DNA of 64,000 bases from Paraglaciecola arctica. GTDB lineage: Bacteria; Pseudomonadota; Gammaproteobacteria; Enterobacterales; Alteromonadaceae. The stretch is taken from the NCBI RefSeq assembly GCF_018861065.1, contig NZ_JAHKQO010000015.1:62001-126000 (forward strand), in the 5' to 3' direction. Position 1 is the first letter of the stretch. Every line of letters begins with the position of its first letter. A program made the position numbers and the translations under genes. The notes beneath the pieces are model-generated. The model saw only the letters and a program-made list of their open reading frames with translations, had not been told where the DNA came from and ran no database searches. Below are positions 38,999 to 48,429 of the stretch, piece after piece.

Positions 38999-39376
38999 TT
39001 ACCAAGGTCCTTGCAGCACGTTGTTTTTCTGTTCATTTACTGGCATTAGATTAACCAGCGCCACGTTATAATCAATACACAATTGTTTGAGTCGCTTAAA
39101 GCTTATTTCATCTAGTGATAACTGTTCAACAAATAAGTTTGCGCACTGACCACCCATTACAATTTTTTCGAGCCATAGTGATAGGCTCTTTTGTTTGGGT
39201 TTAGATAAGCGAATACAAAAATTTTGTTTTTCAGTAAATCGAATATTATTCGCTACTAGGAAAGTCCACTTGTGATCGTGTTTAACATTAATATCCATAC
39301 CCAGTCTTTTAAACGCCGGGACTTGCATGGTGGCTAGTGGAGTAGAGCTGTGGGTAAACGCATGTAAACTTGCCAT
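38999..39376 (-). CDS. Small SulA-like protein (possible SOS cell-division inhibitor)
   Basis: 125 residues. The C-terminal two thirds (about 45-118) resemble the SulA/RecA-like fold: a beta strand KWTFLVAN, a region SKPKQKSLSLWLEKIVMGG, the strand CANLFVEQ followed by the helix LSLDEISFKRLKQLCIDYN and a last strand VALVNLMPV, matching the order of SulA. Similarity is weak, so the call is tentative. ATG follows AGGAATCATT. Its upstream region has repeated CTGTATAT half sites like those of LexA boxes. lexA, often next to sulA in related bacteria, is not here. Confidence 0.5.
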   Translation of the reverse strand: MASLHAFTHSSTPLATMQVPAFKRLGMDINVKHDHKWTFLVANNIRFTEKQNFCIRLSKPKQKSLSLWLEKIVMGGQCANLFVEQLSLDEISFKRLKQLCIDYNVALVNLMPVNEQKNNVLQGPW

Positions 39377-39860
39377 AATGATTCCTAACTAGTGATGTTA
39401 TATACAGTGGTTGGATATACAGTATTACTGTATATATCATCATGCAAGCATTTTTTTTGTATTGTTTAGTTTTAGTACGTTTTTGCCTAGCAGTTTCAAG
39501 TGGTTTTATAAGTTTGCTTCTTCTACTGAGTAATATCACTAATACAGCCAAAGCGCATAGAAGTGGCGATATCAGTGACTATGTAAAGTGTACTTTAAAT
39601 TGAAATTGTAAATAGGAGCTGAAATGACAAAGTGCATAAACAAATGAGTAACTGCCTATGGGTCTTCTGAGTGTTAGTAGTTGTTCTTGACGCCCAACAT
39701 TAGAAAATGGAGTAATACATAAAGATATCAACAATAAGTCAAAGGTGCCAAAACCAATATAATACGCTATTGATTGGAGAGGAACGATGCCGCAACACAG
39801 CGTAATTGGTAAATACTTTCTTTTAGTTCCAGTTATCTTTCTTTACTTATGAGGAGTAGG
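39377..39860. other. Intergenic region upstream of the SulA-like gene
   Basis: 484 bases. Near the SulA-like gene it contains three CTGTATAT/ATATACAG half sites, two of which form a palindrome (see 39415-39435). The far end holds a 21-codon frame (39787-39852) with a good AGAGGA before its ATG and a hydrophobic product (IGKYFLLVPVIFLYL). It ends just before the dgt-like stop codon and could be a remnant or a microprotein. A minus-strand frame over 39309-39551 has no recognisable product. Nothing else was seen. Confidence 0.45.
39415..39435. promoter_or_regulatory. Perfect 21-base palindrome upstream of the SulA-like gene
   Basis: Arms ATATACAGTA (39415-39424) and TACTGTATAT (39426-39435) are perfectly complementary around one central T. 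Each arm equals half of the consensus LexA box, but the two halves are everted (ACAG before CTGT). A third half site, ATATACAG, lies at 39400-39407, 15 bases from its neighbour. It is 39-59 bases before the ATG, a plausible operator position. Confidence 0.6.
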
Positions 39861-41183
39861 TCATATCATTTTTTCACCCACTGCGGCAGATGAGGGTAAA
39901 AATAGACTGGTGTACAATTTAGCTGCAAAACCATCTGTCATCCCTGAAATATAATCGGCAATCACTCTATGCCCATTGCCCATATCATTGGCTTCAGACC
40001 AGCGTAATCGGGTATTGTCAGGAAGTAACCTTTGTGGATCTGAAGCAAAAGCTTGAAATAATTCCATAACAATTTGTTGGCCTTTATATTCAAGTACCTG
40101 TATTTCAGGTTTTCTGATCACTCGATTATAGACATAGGATTTGAATAGACTGAGTGCCTTATGGAAAGGGGCGGGGAAAACTGAGTTGTATTTGAGTAAG
40201 TCTTGTTCAAATTGTGGCGTGGTTTCTAAGATTTCTATATTAGTGATAAAACAATTTACCAAAGCTCCAATTGCGTCTTTGCGTTCATGATGGTGTTGGC
40301 TAAATAGTTTTTTACTAAGGTGCATAATATTGTGGTTCATCCAATCAATATCTAATTTAAGAAGCGGTTCTGCAACTTCTTGTTCAAATTGAGATTGATT
40401 CACTATTCCCATTACGATGGCATCTTCAAGATCGTGGATACCGTAAGCAATATCGTCTGCAAGTTCCATTATTGAACAATCAAATGATTTATACTGTGTT
40501 TTATGGTGATTTTTACCGTTGCTTTTGAATGCCATAAATGTCTGAGTGTCATTGCTAGAAAACGCTTCAAACAACCAAGTAAATGCTGCTCTATCACATT
40601 CGTACAAACCTTTTGGTGGGTGCCATTGTGAAGCATTAACTTCGCGATGGGCCAGTGACTCTGCTTGTTGTGGAGCTTGATTAAGGGCAGCGATGAAGTT
40701 AGGGTATTTTATCAACCCGAGCAAGGTGCGACGACTCAGGTTCATACCGTGTTCCGCGGTATAAGGTTCGAGTTTAGTGACAATTCTAAAGGTTTGACCA
40801 TTTCCTTCAAATCCACCATGGTTACGCATCATATAATGTAGCGCCACTTCTCCTCCATGACCGTATGGTGGGTGTCCGATATCATGAGCTAAACATAGTG
40901 CTTCTATTAGGGTATCGTTTAAGTCAAGATGCTGAGTTAATTCTGGGTATTTACTTCTTAGTTGCGCGGCTATTCCCTGACCAATCTGAGATGCCTCCAA
41001 CGAATGAGTTAACCGGGTACGGTAAAAGTCACTCATTCCTACGCCTAACACTTGGGTTTTGGCTTGTAATCGTCTGAAGGCTGCAGAATGCAATATGCGC
41101 GCTTTGTCGCGCTGAAAAGGGGTACGGTGATCACCTTGGCGTTGTAATTTTTGGCCAAGCTTACGTTGTGTCCATATTTCCAT
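39861..41183 (-). CDS. dgt: dGTP triphosphohydrolase-like HD-domain protein
   Basis: 440 residues. HD-domain metal ligands lie in [28 protein letters not shown] and [16 protein letters not shown], and the N-terminus [21 protein letters not shown] is the dNTPase signature. Such enzymes split dNTPs to nucleoside and triphosphate and affect DNA fidelity; some bacterial members also restrict phage growth. It is shorter than E. coli Dgt (505 residues) and closer to the widespread dGTPase-like group, so substrate preference is open. It lies 86 bases after yfbR in the same direction. Confidence 0.9.
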   Translation of the reverse strand: MEIWTQRKLGQKLQRQGDHRTPFQRDKARILHSAAFRRLQAKTQVLGVGMSDFYRTRLTHSLEASQIGQGIAAQLRSKYPELTQHLDLNDTLIEALCLAHDIGHPPYGHGGEVALHYMMRNHGGFEGNGQTFRIVTKLEPYTAEHGMNLSRRTLLGLIKYPNFIAALNQAPQQAESLAHREVNASQWHPPKGLYECDRAAFTWLFEAFSSNDTQTFMAFKSNGKNHHKTQYKSFDCSIMELADDIAYGIHDLEDAIVMGIVNQSQFEQEVAEPLLKLDIDWMNHNIMHLSKKLFSQHHHERKDAIGALVNCFITNIEILETTPQFEQDLLKYNSVFPAPFHKALSLFKSYVYNRVIRKPEIQVLEYKGQQIVMELFQAFASDPQRLLPDNTRLRWSEANDMGNGHRVIADYISGMTDGFAAKLYTSLFLPSSAAVGEKMI

Positions 41184-41269
41184 AATTTACATCTGCTCCC
41201 CTGAGAATAATTAGTATTTTTCTACATGTATTTAATGTGACCAAATGTTATTGAATAAATCAAGCCGAC

Positions 41270-41884
41270 TTATAATTGATCTTCTTGGGTAATTTCATCA
41301 AGGCTAAGGCTGAAACTAGGTACATAGGCTTTAATAAAATAATCGACCTCTTGGGAATGGTAATCTTTTAACATTTTATCAAGACGTTTTTTAGCAAGTT
41401 CGAACTCCTTGTTTCCAGCTGAAAGCTCCTCGAGTGTTTTAAGATAGGCGCATATTACATCTGCGGCTTTAACGATAAAGGCAATGTCATTATCGTGATG
41501 GTGATGATCAATAAGTTGCGCGTAGTCATCTTTGAACTCATTGGGTGCCATATTGATTAGTTTTTGTTCTGCAAGCTTTTCTATCTTTTTATATTCATCG
41601 CGAATAATAGGATTTGAATATTTAACAGGGGTGGGTAAATCTCCAGTGATCACCTCTGATACATCATGAAACATCGCAATAGTCGCAACTTGATTAGGAT
41701 CTAAATTACCATCAAAATATTTATTACGGATCAGTGCTAGCGCGTGCGCCACCATTGCTACCTGTAAACTGTGTTCCTGCACGTTTTCAGTTCTTACATT
41801 GCGCATTAAAGGCCATCTGTTTATTAACTTCATACGTGATAAATGAGCGAAAAAGTGACTTGGATTAGGTGTGGTTATGTTCAT
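41270..41884 (-). CDS. yfbR: 5'-deoxynucleotidase YfbR
   Basis: 204 residues from ATG 41884; a 14-residue extension overlapping alaA is not in homologues. It is close to E. coli Yfb[21 protein letters not shown], the HD motif in [37 protein letters not shown] and FSLSLDEI at the end. It dephosphorylates deoxyribonucleoside 5'-monophosphates. It follows alaA by four bases, as in E. coli (yfbQ-yfbR). Confidence 0.95.
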   Translation of the reverse strand: MNITTPNPSHFFAHLSRMKLINRWPLMRNVRTENVQEHSLQVAMVAHALALIRNKYFDGNLDPNQVATIAMFHDVSEVITGDLPTPVKYSNPIIRDEYKKIEKLAEQKLINMAPNEFKDDYAQLIDHHHHDNDIAFIVKAADVICAYLKTLEELSAGNKEFELAKKRLDKMLKDYHSQEVDYFIKAYVPSFSLSLDEITQEDQL

Positions 41885-41888
41885 TGAA

Positions 41889-43109
41889 CTAGTATACCTG
41901 ACGATAATTTTTAAAAAAATTTGCAATACTTTCTAGTGCCGGTTTGAGTACATCTACATGAGGCAAAAATACTAATCTAAAATAACAACCTTCTTTAAGA
42001 TTAAAGGCCGAACCATGAACTAATAAGATTTTTTCGGTACGTAATAAATCTAGGATCATTTGTTCATCGCTAGTGATATTGAACTTTTCTGCATCTACTT
42101 TAACAAAACAATACATGGCGCCTTTTGGGATAATACATTCAAGGCCATCTATTGCATTTAACTTTTCATAGGCCATATCCCTTTGCAATTTTAGGCGCCC
42201 ATCGTCTGCAATGAGTTCATTAATACTTTGATAGCCACCTAAAGCCGTTTGTATGGCGTGTTGGCTAGGTACGTTGGCACACATACGCATTGAAGACAAA
42301 ATATTTAAGCCTTCTATATAACTTTGTGCGATGAGTTTATTGCCACTGACTACTAACCATCCAGCACGAAAACCGGCTATACGGTAGTTTTTTGATAGTC
42401 CTCCCATAGTGATACAAAATACATCTTGCGCCATGGATGCTATGCAATGATGTGTCGCATCGTCATATAGAATTTTGTCATATATTTCATCACTGATCAC
42501 AGCCAATGAAAACTCACGGGCTAATTCAACAATTTGTTGTAACAGCTCTGGACTATAAACTGCGCCAGTTGGATTATTTGGATTTATTAATACTATTGCT
42601 TTGGTTTTTTCTGAGATTTTACCGCGAATGTCTTTTATATCGGGTTGCCAATCATTAGTCTCATCACAACGATAGTGAACGGGTATACCTGATGCGAGAC
42701 TTACTGATGCTGTCCAAAGAGGGTAGTCAGGAGCGGGGATCAGAATCTCATCACCGTTATTTAGTAACCCTTGCATAGCCATGACAATTAACTCACTTAC
42801 ACCATTGCCAATAAACACGTCTTCGACTTTGAGATTTTTGACGTTTTTTTGTTGGTAGTATTGCATCACCGCAACACGAGCCGAATAAATGCCATTAGAA
42901 TCGGAGTAACCTTGTGAACTTGGAAGGTTGTGGATCACATCTTTTAATATATCGTCTGGTGCTTCAAAACCAAATGGGGCTGGATTACCAATATTGAGCT
43001 TTAGAATTCGATGCCCTTCGTCTTCCATTTTTTTGGCTTCGACTAGAATTGGGCCACGAATCTCATAACAGACGTTTTCTAATTTGTTAGATTTAAGAAT
43101 TTGTTTCAT
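41889..43109 (-). CDS. alaA: Alanine aminotransferase AlaA
   Basis: 406 residues, fold-type I PLP aminotransferase. Lys240 in [16 protein letters not shown] is the PLP lysine, NPNNPTGA and SDEIYDKI bind cofactor, and the N-terminus [15 protein letters not shown] matches E. coli AlaA (YfbQ). It makes alanine from pyruvate and glutamate. It is the first gene of the pair with yfbR. Confidence 0.93.
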   Translation of the reverse strand: MKQILKSNKLENVCYEIRGPILVEAKKMEDEGHRILKLNIGNPAPFGFEAPDDILKDVIHNLPSSQGYSDSNGIYSARVAVMQYYQQKNVKNLKVEDVFIGNGVSELIVMAMQGLLNNGDEILIPAPDYPLWTASVSLASGIPVHYRCDETNDWQPDIKDIRGKISEKTKAIVLINPNNPTGAVYSPELLQQIVELAREFSLAVISDEIYDKILYDDATHHCIASMAQDVFCITMGGLSKNYRIAGFRAGWLVVSGNKLIAQSYIEGLNILSSMRMCANVPSQHAIQTALGGYQSINELIADDGRLKLQRDMAYEKLNAIDGLECIIPKGAMYCFVKVDAEKFNITSDEQMILDLLRTEKILLVHGSAFNLKEGCYFRLVFLPHVDVLKPALESIANFFKNYRQVY

Positions 43110-43311
43110 TAAGGTGTTTCATTTACTACTTAGATTGACAGGGTAAACTAACAAGGCCCAGACTGTTAAGTGTTATATTGCTATGGCTATACTAAAACGT
43201 AATATTGTTTAATTTTATCTAATCTTGTCACATTCCATTACATTCCAAATTTGATTTAAACTGACATTTCATCTTAGCTATTGCCAAAGTGTATCAATAT
43301 GGAAAAATCAT

Positions 43312-43830
43312 ATGCCCGTTCCTTTATTTTGGCTTGGTGCAAGTGCTGTGGCTATTTTGGCCGGGGCAAAATATTCAAATGATAAACTCCTGGAAGGCTC
43401 AGTAGGTCGCTTACCTGGAAACTCGAATACCAAAGTAAAGCCAAGTAATGGTGCCATTGTAACCTGTGGTATTTACGGCCTTTTTGAGCACACAGGTATA
43501 TGGGTCGATGGTAGTATTCTTGAACTAAAGGGCAACGGATTGATTAGAGGAGTATCACCATCAAGGTTTTTACAAGATCGTAGCGGTGATGATATCTTTA
43601 TTGCATGTGACACTAATCATAATCCATTAATTTCGCCAGACGCGGCACAACGAGCCATATCTAAGTTATTTAGCTACTCTGAATATGATGTTATCAAAAA
43701 TAATTGCCATAAGTTTGTTTGGCAATGTATCGCTGGCGAAAATATTCCACTCACACGATTTTCTATCCTAAATCAAAAAATTTCCGAACATTTTTCCACC
43801 TATGTTCACTGGCACCGAGTAGCGCCATAA
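43312..43830 (+). CDS. LRAT/NC-domain-like thiol hydrolase or acyltransferase
   Basis: 172 residues. A hydrophobic N-terminus (about residues 5-19) may be a signal or anchor. The core resembles the LRAT/NlpC-P60-like fold with permuted catalytic residues: His60 in FEHTGIWVDG and Cys132 in KNNCHKFVW, at the expected distance. Bacterial members are uncharacterised; eukaryotic ones move acyl groups between lipids. The protein ends shortly after the catalytic Cys region. It is a single gene, with no functional clue from neighbours. Confidence 0.7.
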   Translation: MPVPLFWLGASAVAILAGAKYSNDKLLEGSVGRLPGNSNTKVKPSNGAIVTCGIYGLFEHTGIWVDGSILELKGNGLIRGVSPSRFLQDRSGDDIFIACDTNHNPLISPDAAQRAISKLFSYSEYDVIKNNCHKFVWQCIAGENIPLTRFSILNQKISEHFSTYVHWHRVAP

Positions 43831-43948
43831 CTGGTTGTTATTTGAGCAGCTGGAAGCTTAAATTGATGAATTGGTCTAATTTTTAGTCGTTGTGTCAGCC
43901 TTGTGCTATAAATCTTTATATTGCTTAGATGTTTTATGGAGTTAGCTA

Positions 43949-44743
43949 ATGTCACAACATTTTAAAGAAACCCCCAACAATGCAATTGTAGATAGTGGTA
44001 TCGCCCGCGTTATCCCTTGTAAACAACTGTCGATGAGCGATCCATTTAAGTGGTTAGTGCTTGGTTTAAAAGATGCGAGTCGAGCGCCTGTTCTGACTCT
44101 GTTTTTTGGATTAATTTTTACTGCTATTCCTTGGTTTATAACGTATTTAGTACAGCTGACCGGTTGGCATTTAGTGATTATGCCAGCGATTGTTTGTTTT
44201 ATGCTGATAGGTCCATTTTTAGCGGCTGGCATGTACGATGTGAGTTGGGAACTTGAAAAAGATCATGTGCCTTCTTTATGGCATAGTATAAAAGCTATAA
44301 AACGCAATGCAGTGAACGAATGGGGCTTAGGTATTCTACTTGTGGTTTTGATGATCTTTTGGCTTAGGGTAGCGTCTATGGTGCACGCTTTGTACCCCCC
44401 TTTGTTAGATGAGAATTTTGAAAACCTTTTTCCGTTTTTAGCTGTAGGCACTGTGATTGGCGCGGGATTTACGCTGCTGGTATTTTTCCTGAGCGCTTTT
44501 ACCCAACCGATACTTATGGAGCGCAAAGTTGATTTAGCCACCGCGTTGTTAACGAATATGAACGCTGTTTTAAGTAACAAAGGGCCGATGTTATTGTGGG
44601 CCTTTATTATATTGCTAGCAGTACTTATTGGATTTGCTACTTGGTTTGTGGGGTTTGTATTTCTGATGCCTCTTATCGGATATGGCACTTGGCATGGTTA
44701 CATAGCGACTATTGAAACGAAGCGTGAACGTCATTTCGAATAG
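43949..44743 (+). CDS. DUF2189 family integral membrane protein
   Basis: 264 residues with about six hydrophobic helices (roughly 45-66, 73-94, 127-146, 165-190, 208-232 and 234-250). The soluble N-terminus VIPCKQLSMSDPFKWLVLGLKD and LIGPFLAAGMYDVSWELEKD are typical of DUF2189. No biochemical role is known. A bidirectional terminator follows. Confidence 0.8.
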   Translation: MSQHFKETPNNAIVDSGIARVIPCKQLSMSDPFKWLVLGLKDASRAPVLTLFFGLIFTAIPWFITYLVQLTGWHLVIMPAIVCFMLIGPFLAAGMYDVSWELEKDHVPSLWHSIKAIKRNAVNEWGLGILLVVLMIFWLRVASMVHALYPPLLDENFENLFPFLAVGTVIGAGFTLLVFFLSAFTQPILMERKVDLATALLTNMNAVLSNKGPMLLWAFIILLAVLIGFATWFVGFVFLMPLIGYGTWHGYIATIETKRERHFE

Positions 44744-44803
44744 ATTCCAGTAGCATATTTCAAAAGAATTACTTTAGCGGAAATGTATTTTACGTAGATA
44801 TAT

Positions 44804-44844
44804 TAAAAAAGCCTTTGATCTAAGATAATCATAAGGCTTTTTTT
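44804..44844. terminator. Bidirectional rho-independent terminator
   Basis: AAAAAAGCCTT (44805-44815) pairs with AAGGCTTTTTT (44833-44843). Read on the plus strand it ends with seven T residues after the DUF2189 gene; on the minus strand the A-run gives a T-run after the H1-like gene. It serves both converging genes. Confidence 0.8.
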
Positions 44845-44855
44845 AATGGTTGAGC

Positions 44856-45224
44856 TTATCGAGGTAGTTTTGAAACTGGGCTTTTCTCTAAAATTTTCTC
44901 TGCCCAAAAAGCTTTAACTGAAAAATCTGATTTAGCTTTCTTTTTGGCTTTTTTAGGTGCCGAGGCTTTAGCCGCCTTCTTCTCTACTGCTGGTTTGCTT
45001 TCAGCTGCTTTTTTTGGCTTCTCTTCAGCAGCTTTAGTCTTTTTAGCTGGTTTTGAAGAACCAAGGTCAGCAATCATGGCGTTTAAATCAGCTAAGCGCA
45101 TATTTTTGCCGCCATCAACACTGTACCATCCGCCTTTTGCTTCGATCGCTGGGGCTTTACCATTAGCGGCAGTGTATGCCTCAGTAAAAGCCGCTATTAC
45201 TTGATCTTTATCCAATTTACTCAT
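44856..45224 (-). CDS. Histone H1-like Lys/Ala-rich protein with small N-terminal domain
   Basis: 122 residues from ATG 45224; the frame extends 36 residues further, but this part is not protein-like. An N-terminal segment of about 50 residues (VIAAFTEAYTAANGK, then KGGWYSVDGGKNMRLADLNA) looks folded and is of unknown family. A tail of Lys/Ala/Pro repeats (about 53-98) resembles histone H1 or AlgP-type tails, and a conserved-looking C-terminal cap DFSVKAFWAEKILEKSP ends the protein. A nucleoid or RNA-binding role is inferred from composition only. Confidence 0.65.
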   Translation of the reverse strand: MSKLDKDQVIAAFTEAYTAANGKAPAIEAKGGWYSVDGGKNMRLADLNAMIADLGSSKPAKKTKAAEEKPKKAAESKPAVEKKAAKASAPKKAKKKAKSDFSVKAFWAEKILEKSPVSKLPR

Positions 45225-45394
45225 AATCAGGTCTTTGCCTTTAATATGTTTATTTTCAGAATAGGGGCGGGTTTTATACCTTTTTTTATTTATAATGTCT
45301 AGGGGCCGATATGCTTTGATACAGGGCTTCATTATGAATATAAATACTCTTTATTGAGTCATATTCGATATCTTAATAAACAACAGGAAATTTA

Positions 45395-46156
45395 ATGTCA
45401 GTTTCAAATGGTGAATTACTACAATCACTAAATTCGCTCTTAATGCCAGAAAACGTAAAAGACTATTGTCCTAATGGTTTACAAGTCGAAGGCAAACAGA
45501 AAATAACCAAGTTAGTGACAGGTGTTACTGCGTCTCAAGCTTTGATTGACCATGCCGTAGCAATCAATGCAGACGCTATTTTGGTGCACCATGGGTATTT
45601 TTGGAAAGGTGAGTCGCCATGCATTACAGGCATGAAAAAGACACGCATTCAAACGTTGATGCAACACGGTATTAACCTTTACGCCTACCATTTGCCGTTA
45701 GATATACACCCAACGTTAGGTAACAACGCGCAACTAGCAAAACTATTGGGGATCGAAGGAAGCGAAGCGCTAGAGCCTAATAACTCTCAATGTGTAGTTA
45801 TGCGAGGGAGATTTAATGGGGGCATTGAAACTTCTAAGCTGTTTGAATTGTTAACTACAAAACTGAATAAAACCCCATTGCACGAATCCGCAAACACCAA
45901 AAATATTGAAACCGTTGCTTGGTGTACTGGTGGAGGGCAAGGTTACCTGGAAATGGCAGCTGAATATGGCATTGATGCCTATATAACGGGCGAAGTGTCA
46001 GAACAAACTATTCATATAGCACGAGAAATGAACATACATTTTTATGCCGCGGGACACCATGCGACTGAAAGGTATGGAGTAAAAGCGCTGGGGGAACATA
46101 TTCAACAATTGTTACCAATAGAGACAGTTTTTGTTGATATTCCCAACCCAGCCTAA
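45395..46156 (+). CDS. ybgI: Nif3-like dinuclear metal centre protein (YbgI type)
   Basis: 253 residues, typical single-domain length. Metal-binding residues are visible in ILVHHGYFWKGE, AYHLPLDIHPTLGNN and AAGHHATERYGVKALGEH, with DAYITGEVSEQ. The start NGELLQSLNSLL, YCPNGLQVEG is the family pattern. YbgI/Nif3 proteins form hexameric rings; their substrate is not settled. The cmoM gene starts 13 bases past its stop. Confidence 0.92.
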   Translation: MSVSNGELLQSLNSLLMPENVKDYCPNGLQVEGKQKITKLVTGVTASQALIDHAVAINADAILVHHGYFWKGESPCITGMKKTRIQTLMQHGINLYAYHLPLDIHPTLGNNAQLAKLLGIEGSEALEPNNSQCVVMRGRFNGGIETSKLFELLTTKLNKTPLHESANTKNIETVAWCTGGGQGYLEMAAEYGIDAYITGEVSEQTIHIAREMNIHFYAAGHHATERYGVKALGEHIQQLLPIETVFVDIPNPA

Positions 46157-46169
46157 GGCAAAAATTGAA

Positions 46170-46931
46170 ATGCAAAATGATAAGCAGGATCAAAGTTTTG
46201 ATAAATTTGCTGGTAAGTTTGAGAAGAATATATATGGTTCGACAAAAGGGCGATTACGACATGAATTATTGATTCACCACCTGCATAGTGCCATCAATTT
46301 AAAAGGATCTAGTTTAGATATATTGGACGCAGGTGGCGGAACTGGGGAAATGAGTAAGGAGATGTTAGATTTAGGCCACAAGGTTACTTTGTCTGATATA
46401 TCTTCAGAAGTATTGGTTTTGGCTAAGCAAAAAATTGGCGAAAATATTAATCTGAATATTCAACATACTGACATTTTATCGTTAAATAGTGGTAAACAAT
46501 ATGACTTGGTAGTCTGTCACGCGGTTTTAGAATGGTTACAAGATCCCCTTGAAGTCTTAGTGAAACTAACCGGTTTGGTTAAACCAGGTGGGCATCTTTC
46601 AATCAGTTTTTTTAACTATGACGCACAATTGTTTGGCAATATGCTTTACGGTAATTTTGACTATGTTGAAACTGGTATGGTCAATAAAAATATCGTGCGT
46701 TTGAGTCCCAACAATCCGCAAAAACCCAAAGTGGTTTTAGCTAAACTAGCAGAGTTACCTATAGAAGTATTAAAAACGGCAGGGATACGCTGCTTTCACG
46801 ATTACCTAAAACAGCCTGAAAAACAAACTAGTGAATATCAACAGTTAAAGCAGTTAGAAATTCAATATGGCTCGATCGAGCCATATTTATGGCTGGGAAA
46901 ATATTTTCTAATTATTGCCCAAAAGCATTGA
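46170..46931 (+). CDS. cmoM: tRNA 5-carboxymethoxyuridine methyltransferase CmoM
   Basis: 253 residues from ATG 46170; a longer frame overlapping ybgI is not homologous. It strongly resembles E. coli CmoM (formerly SmtA): FDKFAGKFEKNIYGSTKGRLR, the SAM-binding LDAGGGTGEMS, CHAVLEWLQDPLEV, GNFDYVETGM and FHDYLK. It converts cmo5U34 to its methyl ester in tRNA. The gene converges with gpx after nine bases. Confidence 0.95.
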   Translation: MQNDKQDQSFDKFAGKFEKNIYGSTKGRLRHELLIHHLHSAINLKGSSLDILDAGGGTGEMSKEMLDLGHKVTLSDISSEVLVLAKQKIGENINLNIQHTDILSLNSGKQYDLVVCHAVLEWLQDPLEVLVKLTGLVKPGGHLSISFFNYDAQLFGNMLYGNFDYVETGMVNKNIVRLSPNNPQKPKVVLAKLAELPIEVLKTAGIRCFHDYLKQPEKQTSEYQQLKQLEIQYGSIEPYLWLGKYFLIIAQKH

Positions 46932-46940
46932 GATATTGAA

Positions 46941-47429
46941 TTATTCCGCGAGTAATTTTTCGATATCCTTTGTCATTTCAGCTGGCTTAGTAGTCGATGC
47001 ATAACGCTTAACTACTTTGCCTTGTTTGTTTACTAAGAATTTAGTGAAATTCCATTTAATACTTTTGCTACCCATCACACCGGTCGCTTCTTGTTTCATG
47101 TATTTGTATATTGGCGCCGCATTTGCGCCGTTAACGTCAATTTTTTTAAACAAAGGGAAGTTAACGTTGAAGTTTAAGCTACAAAACTCTTGTATTTCAG
47201 CATCACCGCCTGGCTCTTGATGGCCAAATTGATCACAGGGAAAACCAAGTACAACTAGTCCTTGAGAACTATATTCTTGATATAAACCCTGTAAACCATC
47301 GTATTGTGGAGTAAAACCACATTTACTTGCGGTGTTTACAATTAATAATACTTTGCCTTCATAATCTTTAAAATCAACCGTTTCACCATTATTTAATATG
47401 GCATCAAACTGATATATGGTATCTGACAT
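46941..47429 (-). CDS. Glutathione peroxidase family (thiol peroxidase, BtuE type)
   Basis: 162 residues. The peroxidatic Cys37 lies in NTASKCGFTPQY, with GFPCDQFGHQEPG and KWNFTKFLVN (catalytic Gln, Trp and Asn). It uses Cys rather than selenocysteine, and the second Cys (in FPCDQF) fits thioredoxin-dependent recycling. It removes lipid and hydrogen peroxides. There is no signal peptide, so it is cytoplasmic. Confidence 0.94.
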   Translation of the reverse strand: MSDTIYQFDAILNNGETVDFKDYEGKVLLIVNTASKCGFTPQYDGLQGLYQEYSSQGLVVLGFPCDQFGHQEPGGDAEIQEFCSLNFNVNFPLFKKIDVNGANAAPIYKYMKQEATGVMGSKSIKWNFTKFLVNKQGKVVKRYASTTKPAEMTKDIEKLLAE

Positions 47430-47527
47430 TATGATTCTCGTTGTAGAATAGTAGTGTGTATATTGTCACTATTTAGATGTGTTTCAACTAATTAAACTAT
47501 TAAAAAATAAAGTCTAAGGAAATAAAA

Positions 47528-48397
47528 TTGCAACAGAAAATAGCTTTTATTGGTTTGGGTGTTATGGGATACCCCATGGCTGGGCATTGCAAAAAAGCCG
47601 GACATCAGGTGACCGTCTTTAATCGAACTACAGAAAAAGCCTCTGCCTGGGTAGAGGAATTTTCAGGAGCTATGGCGTTAACACCACAACTTGCTGCTGA
47701 AAACGCTAACGTTATTTTGTTATGTGTTGGTAACGATGACGATTTACGTTCAGTTATGTTAGGGGAGCAAGGGGTTCTAGCGGGCGTAAAAACAGGAGAC
47801 ATCATAGTTGATCACACAACTGCATCTGCAGAGGTTGCCCGAGAAATGGCGCAACTGTGTAAACAACTCGATGTGGCTTTTTTGGATGCGCCAGTATCTG
47901 GTGGTCAAGCAGGTGCCGAAAATGGGCAATTAACGGTGATGTTAGGTGGTCAACATTTAGATTACATGCGAGTAGAAGAAGTCATTAATTGTTACTCAAA
48001 ATTTAGTCAGTTACTTGGTGAAGTAGGAAGTGGTCAATTGGCTAAAATGATGAACCAAATTTGTATTGCCGGGACCGTTCAAGGTTTGGCAGAGGCTCTT
48101 AGCTTCGGAAAAAACGCAGGATTAGATTGTCATGCAGTAGTTGATGTCATTTCAAAAGGAGCGGCTCAATCGTGGCAAATGGAAAATCGATTCGAGTCTA
48201 TGTTGGCAGGCCAGTTTGATTTTGGTTTTGCAGTTGATTGGATGCGCAAGGATTTAGATATTGCTTTGAATGAAGCTAAAAAAAATGGTTCGACCTTACC
48301 CCTTACAGCCTTAGTGGACCAGTTCTATGCTGACGTCCAAAAACACGGAGGCGGGCGCTGGGATACCTCAAGTTTGCTAACTAGACTCAACAACTAA
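47528..48397 (+). CDS. NAD(P)-dependent beta-hydroxyacid dehydrogenase
   Basis: 289 residues, 3-hydroxyisobutyrate dehydrogenase family. The Rossmann motif is FIGLGVMGYPMAGH, then FNRTTEKA (which suggests NADPH), DAPVSGGQAGAENG for the substrate and the catalytic Lys in GSGQLAKMMNQI. The family includes GarR, YihU and GLYR1-type succinic semialdehyde/glyoxylate reductases; the substrate here is open. It starts at TTG after TAAGGA. It is a single gene. Confidence 0.9.
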   Translation: MQQKIAFIGLGVMGYPMAGHCKKAGHQVTVFNRTTEKASAWVEEFSGAMALTPQLAAENANVILLCVGNDDDLRSVMLGEQGVLAGVKTGDIIVDHTTASAEVAREMAQLCKQLDVAFLDAPVSGGQAGAENGQLTVMLGGQHLDYMRVEEVINCYSKFSQLLGEVGSGQLAKMMNQICIAGTVQGLAEALSFGKNAGLDCHAVVDVISKGAAQSWQMENRFESMLAGQFDFGFAVDWMRKDLDIALNEAKKNGSTLPLTALVDQFYADVQKHGGGRWDTSSLLTRLNN

Positions 48398-48429
48398 GTT
48401 CTCAATTATTGATATTTAGGGGCTAATAA

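Noticed and set aside
39395-39445. Canonical LexA box upstream of the SulA-like gene
   Set aside because: No CTGT-N8-ACAG with correct order was found; the closest alignment has 12 of 16 matches. Only half sites and the everted palindrome are reported.
39309-39551. 80-codon minus-strand frame
   Set aside because: It overlaps the start of the better supported SulA-like gene and its palindrome, and the product looks random.
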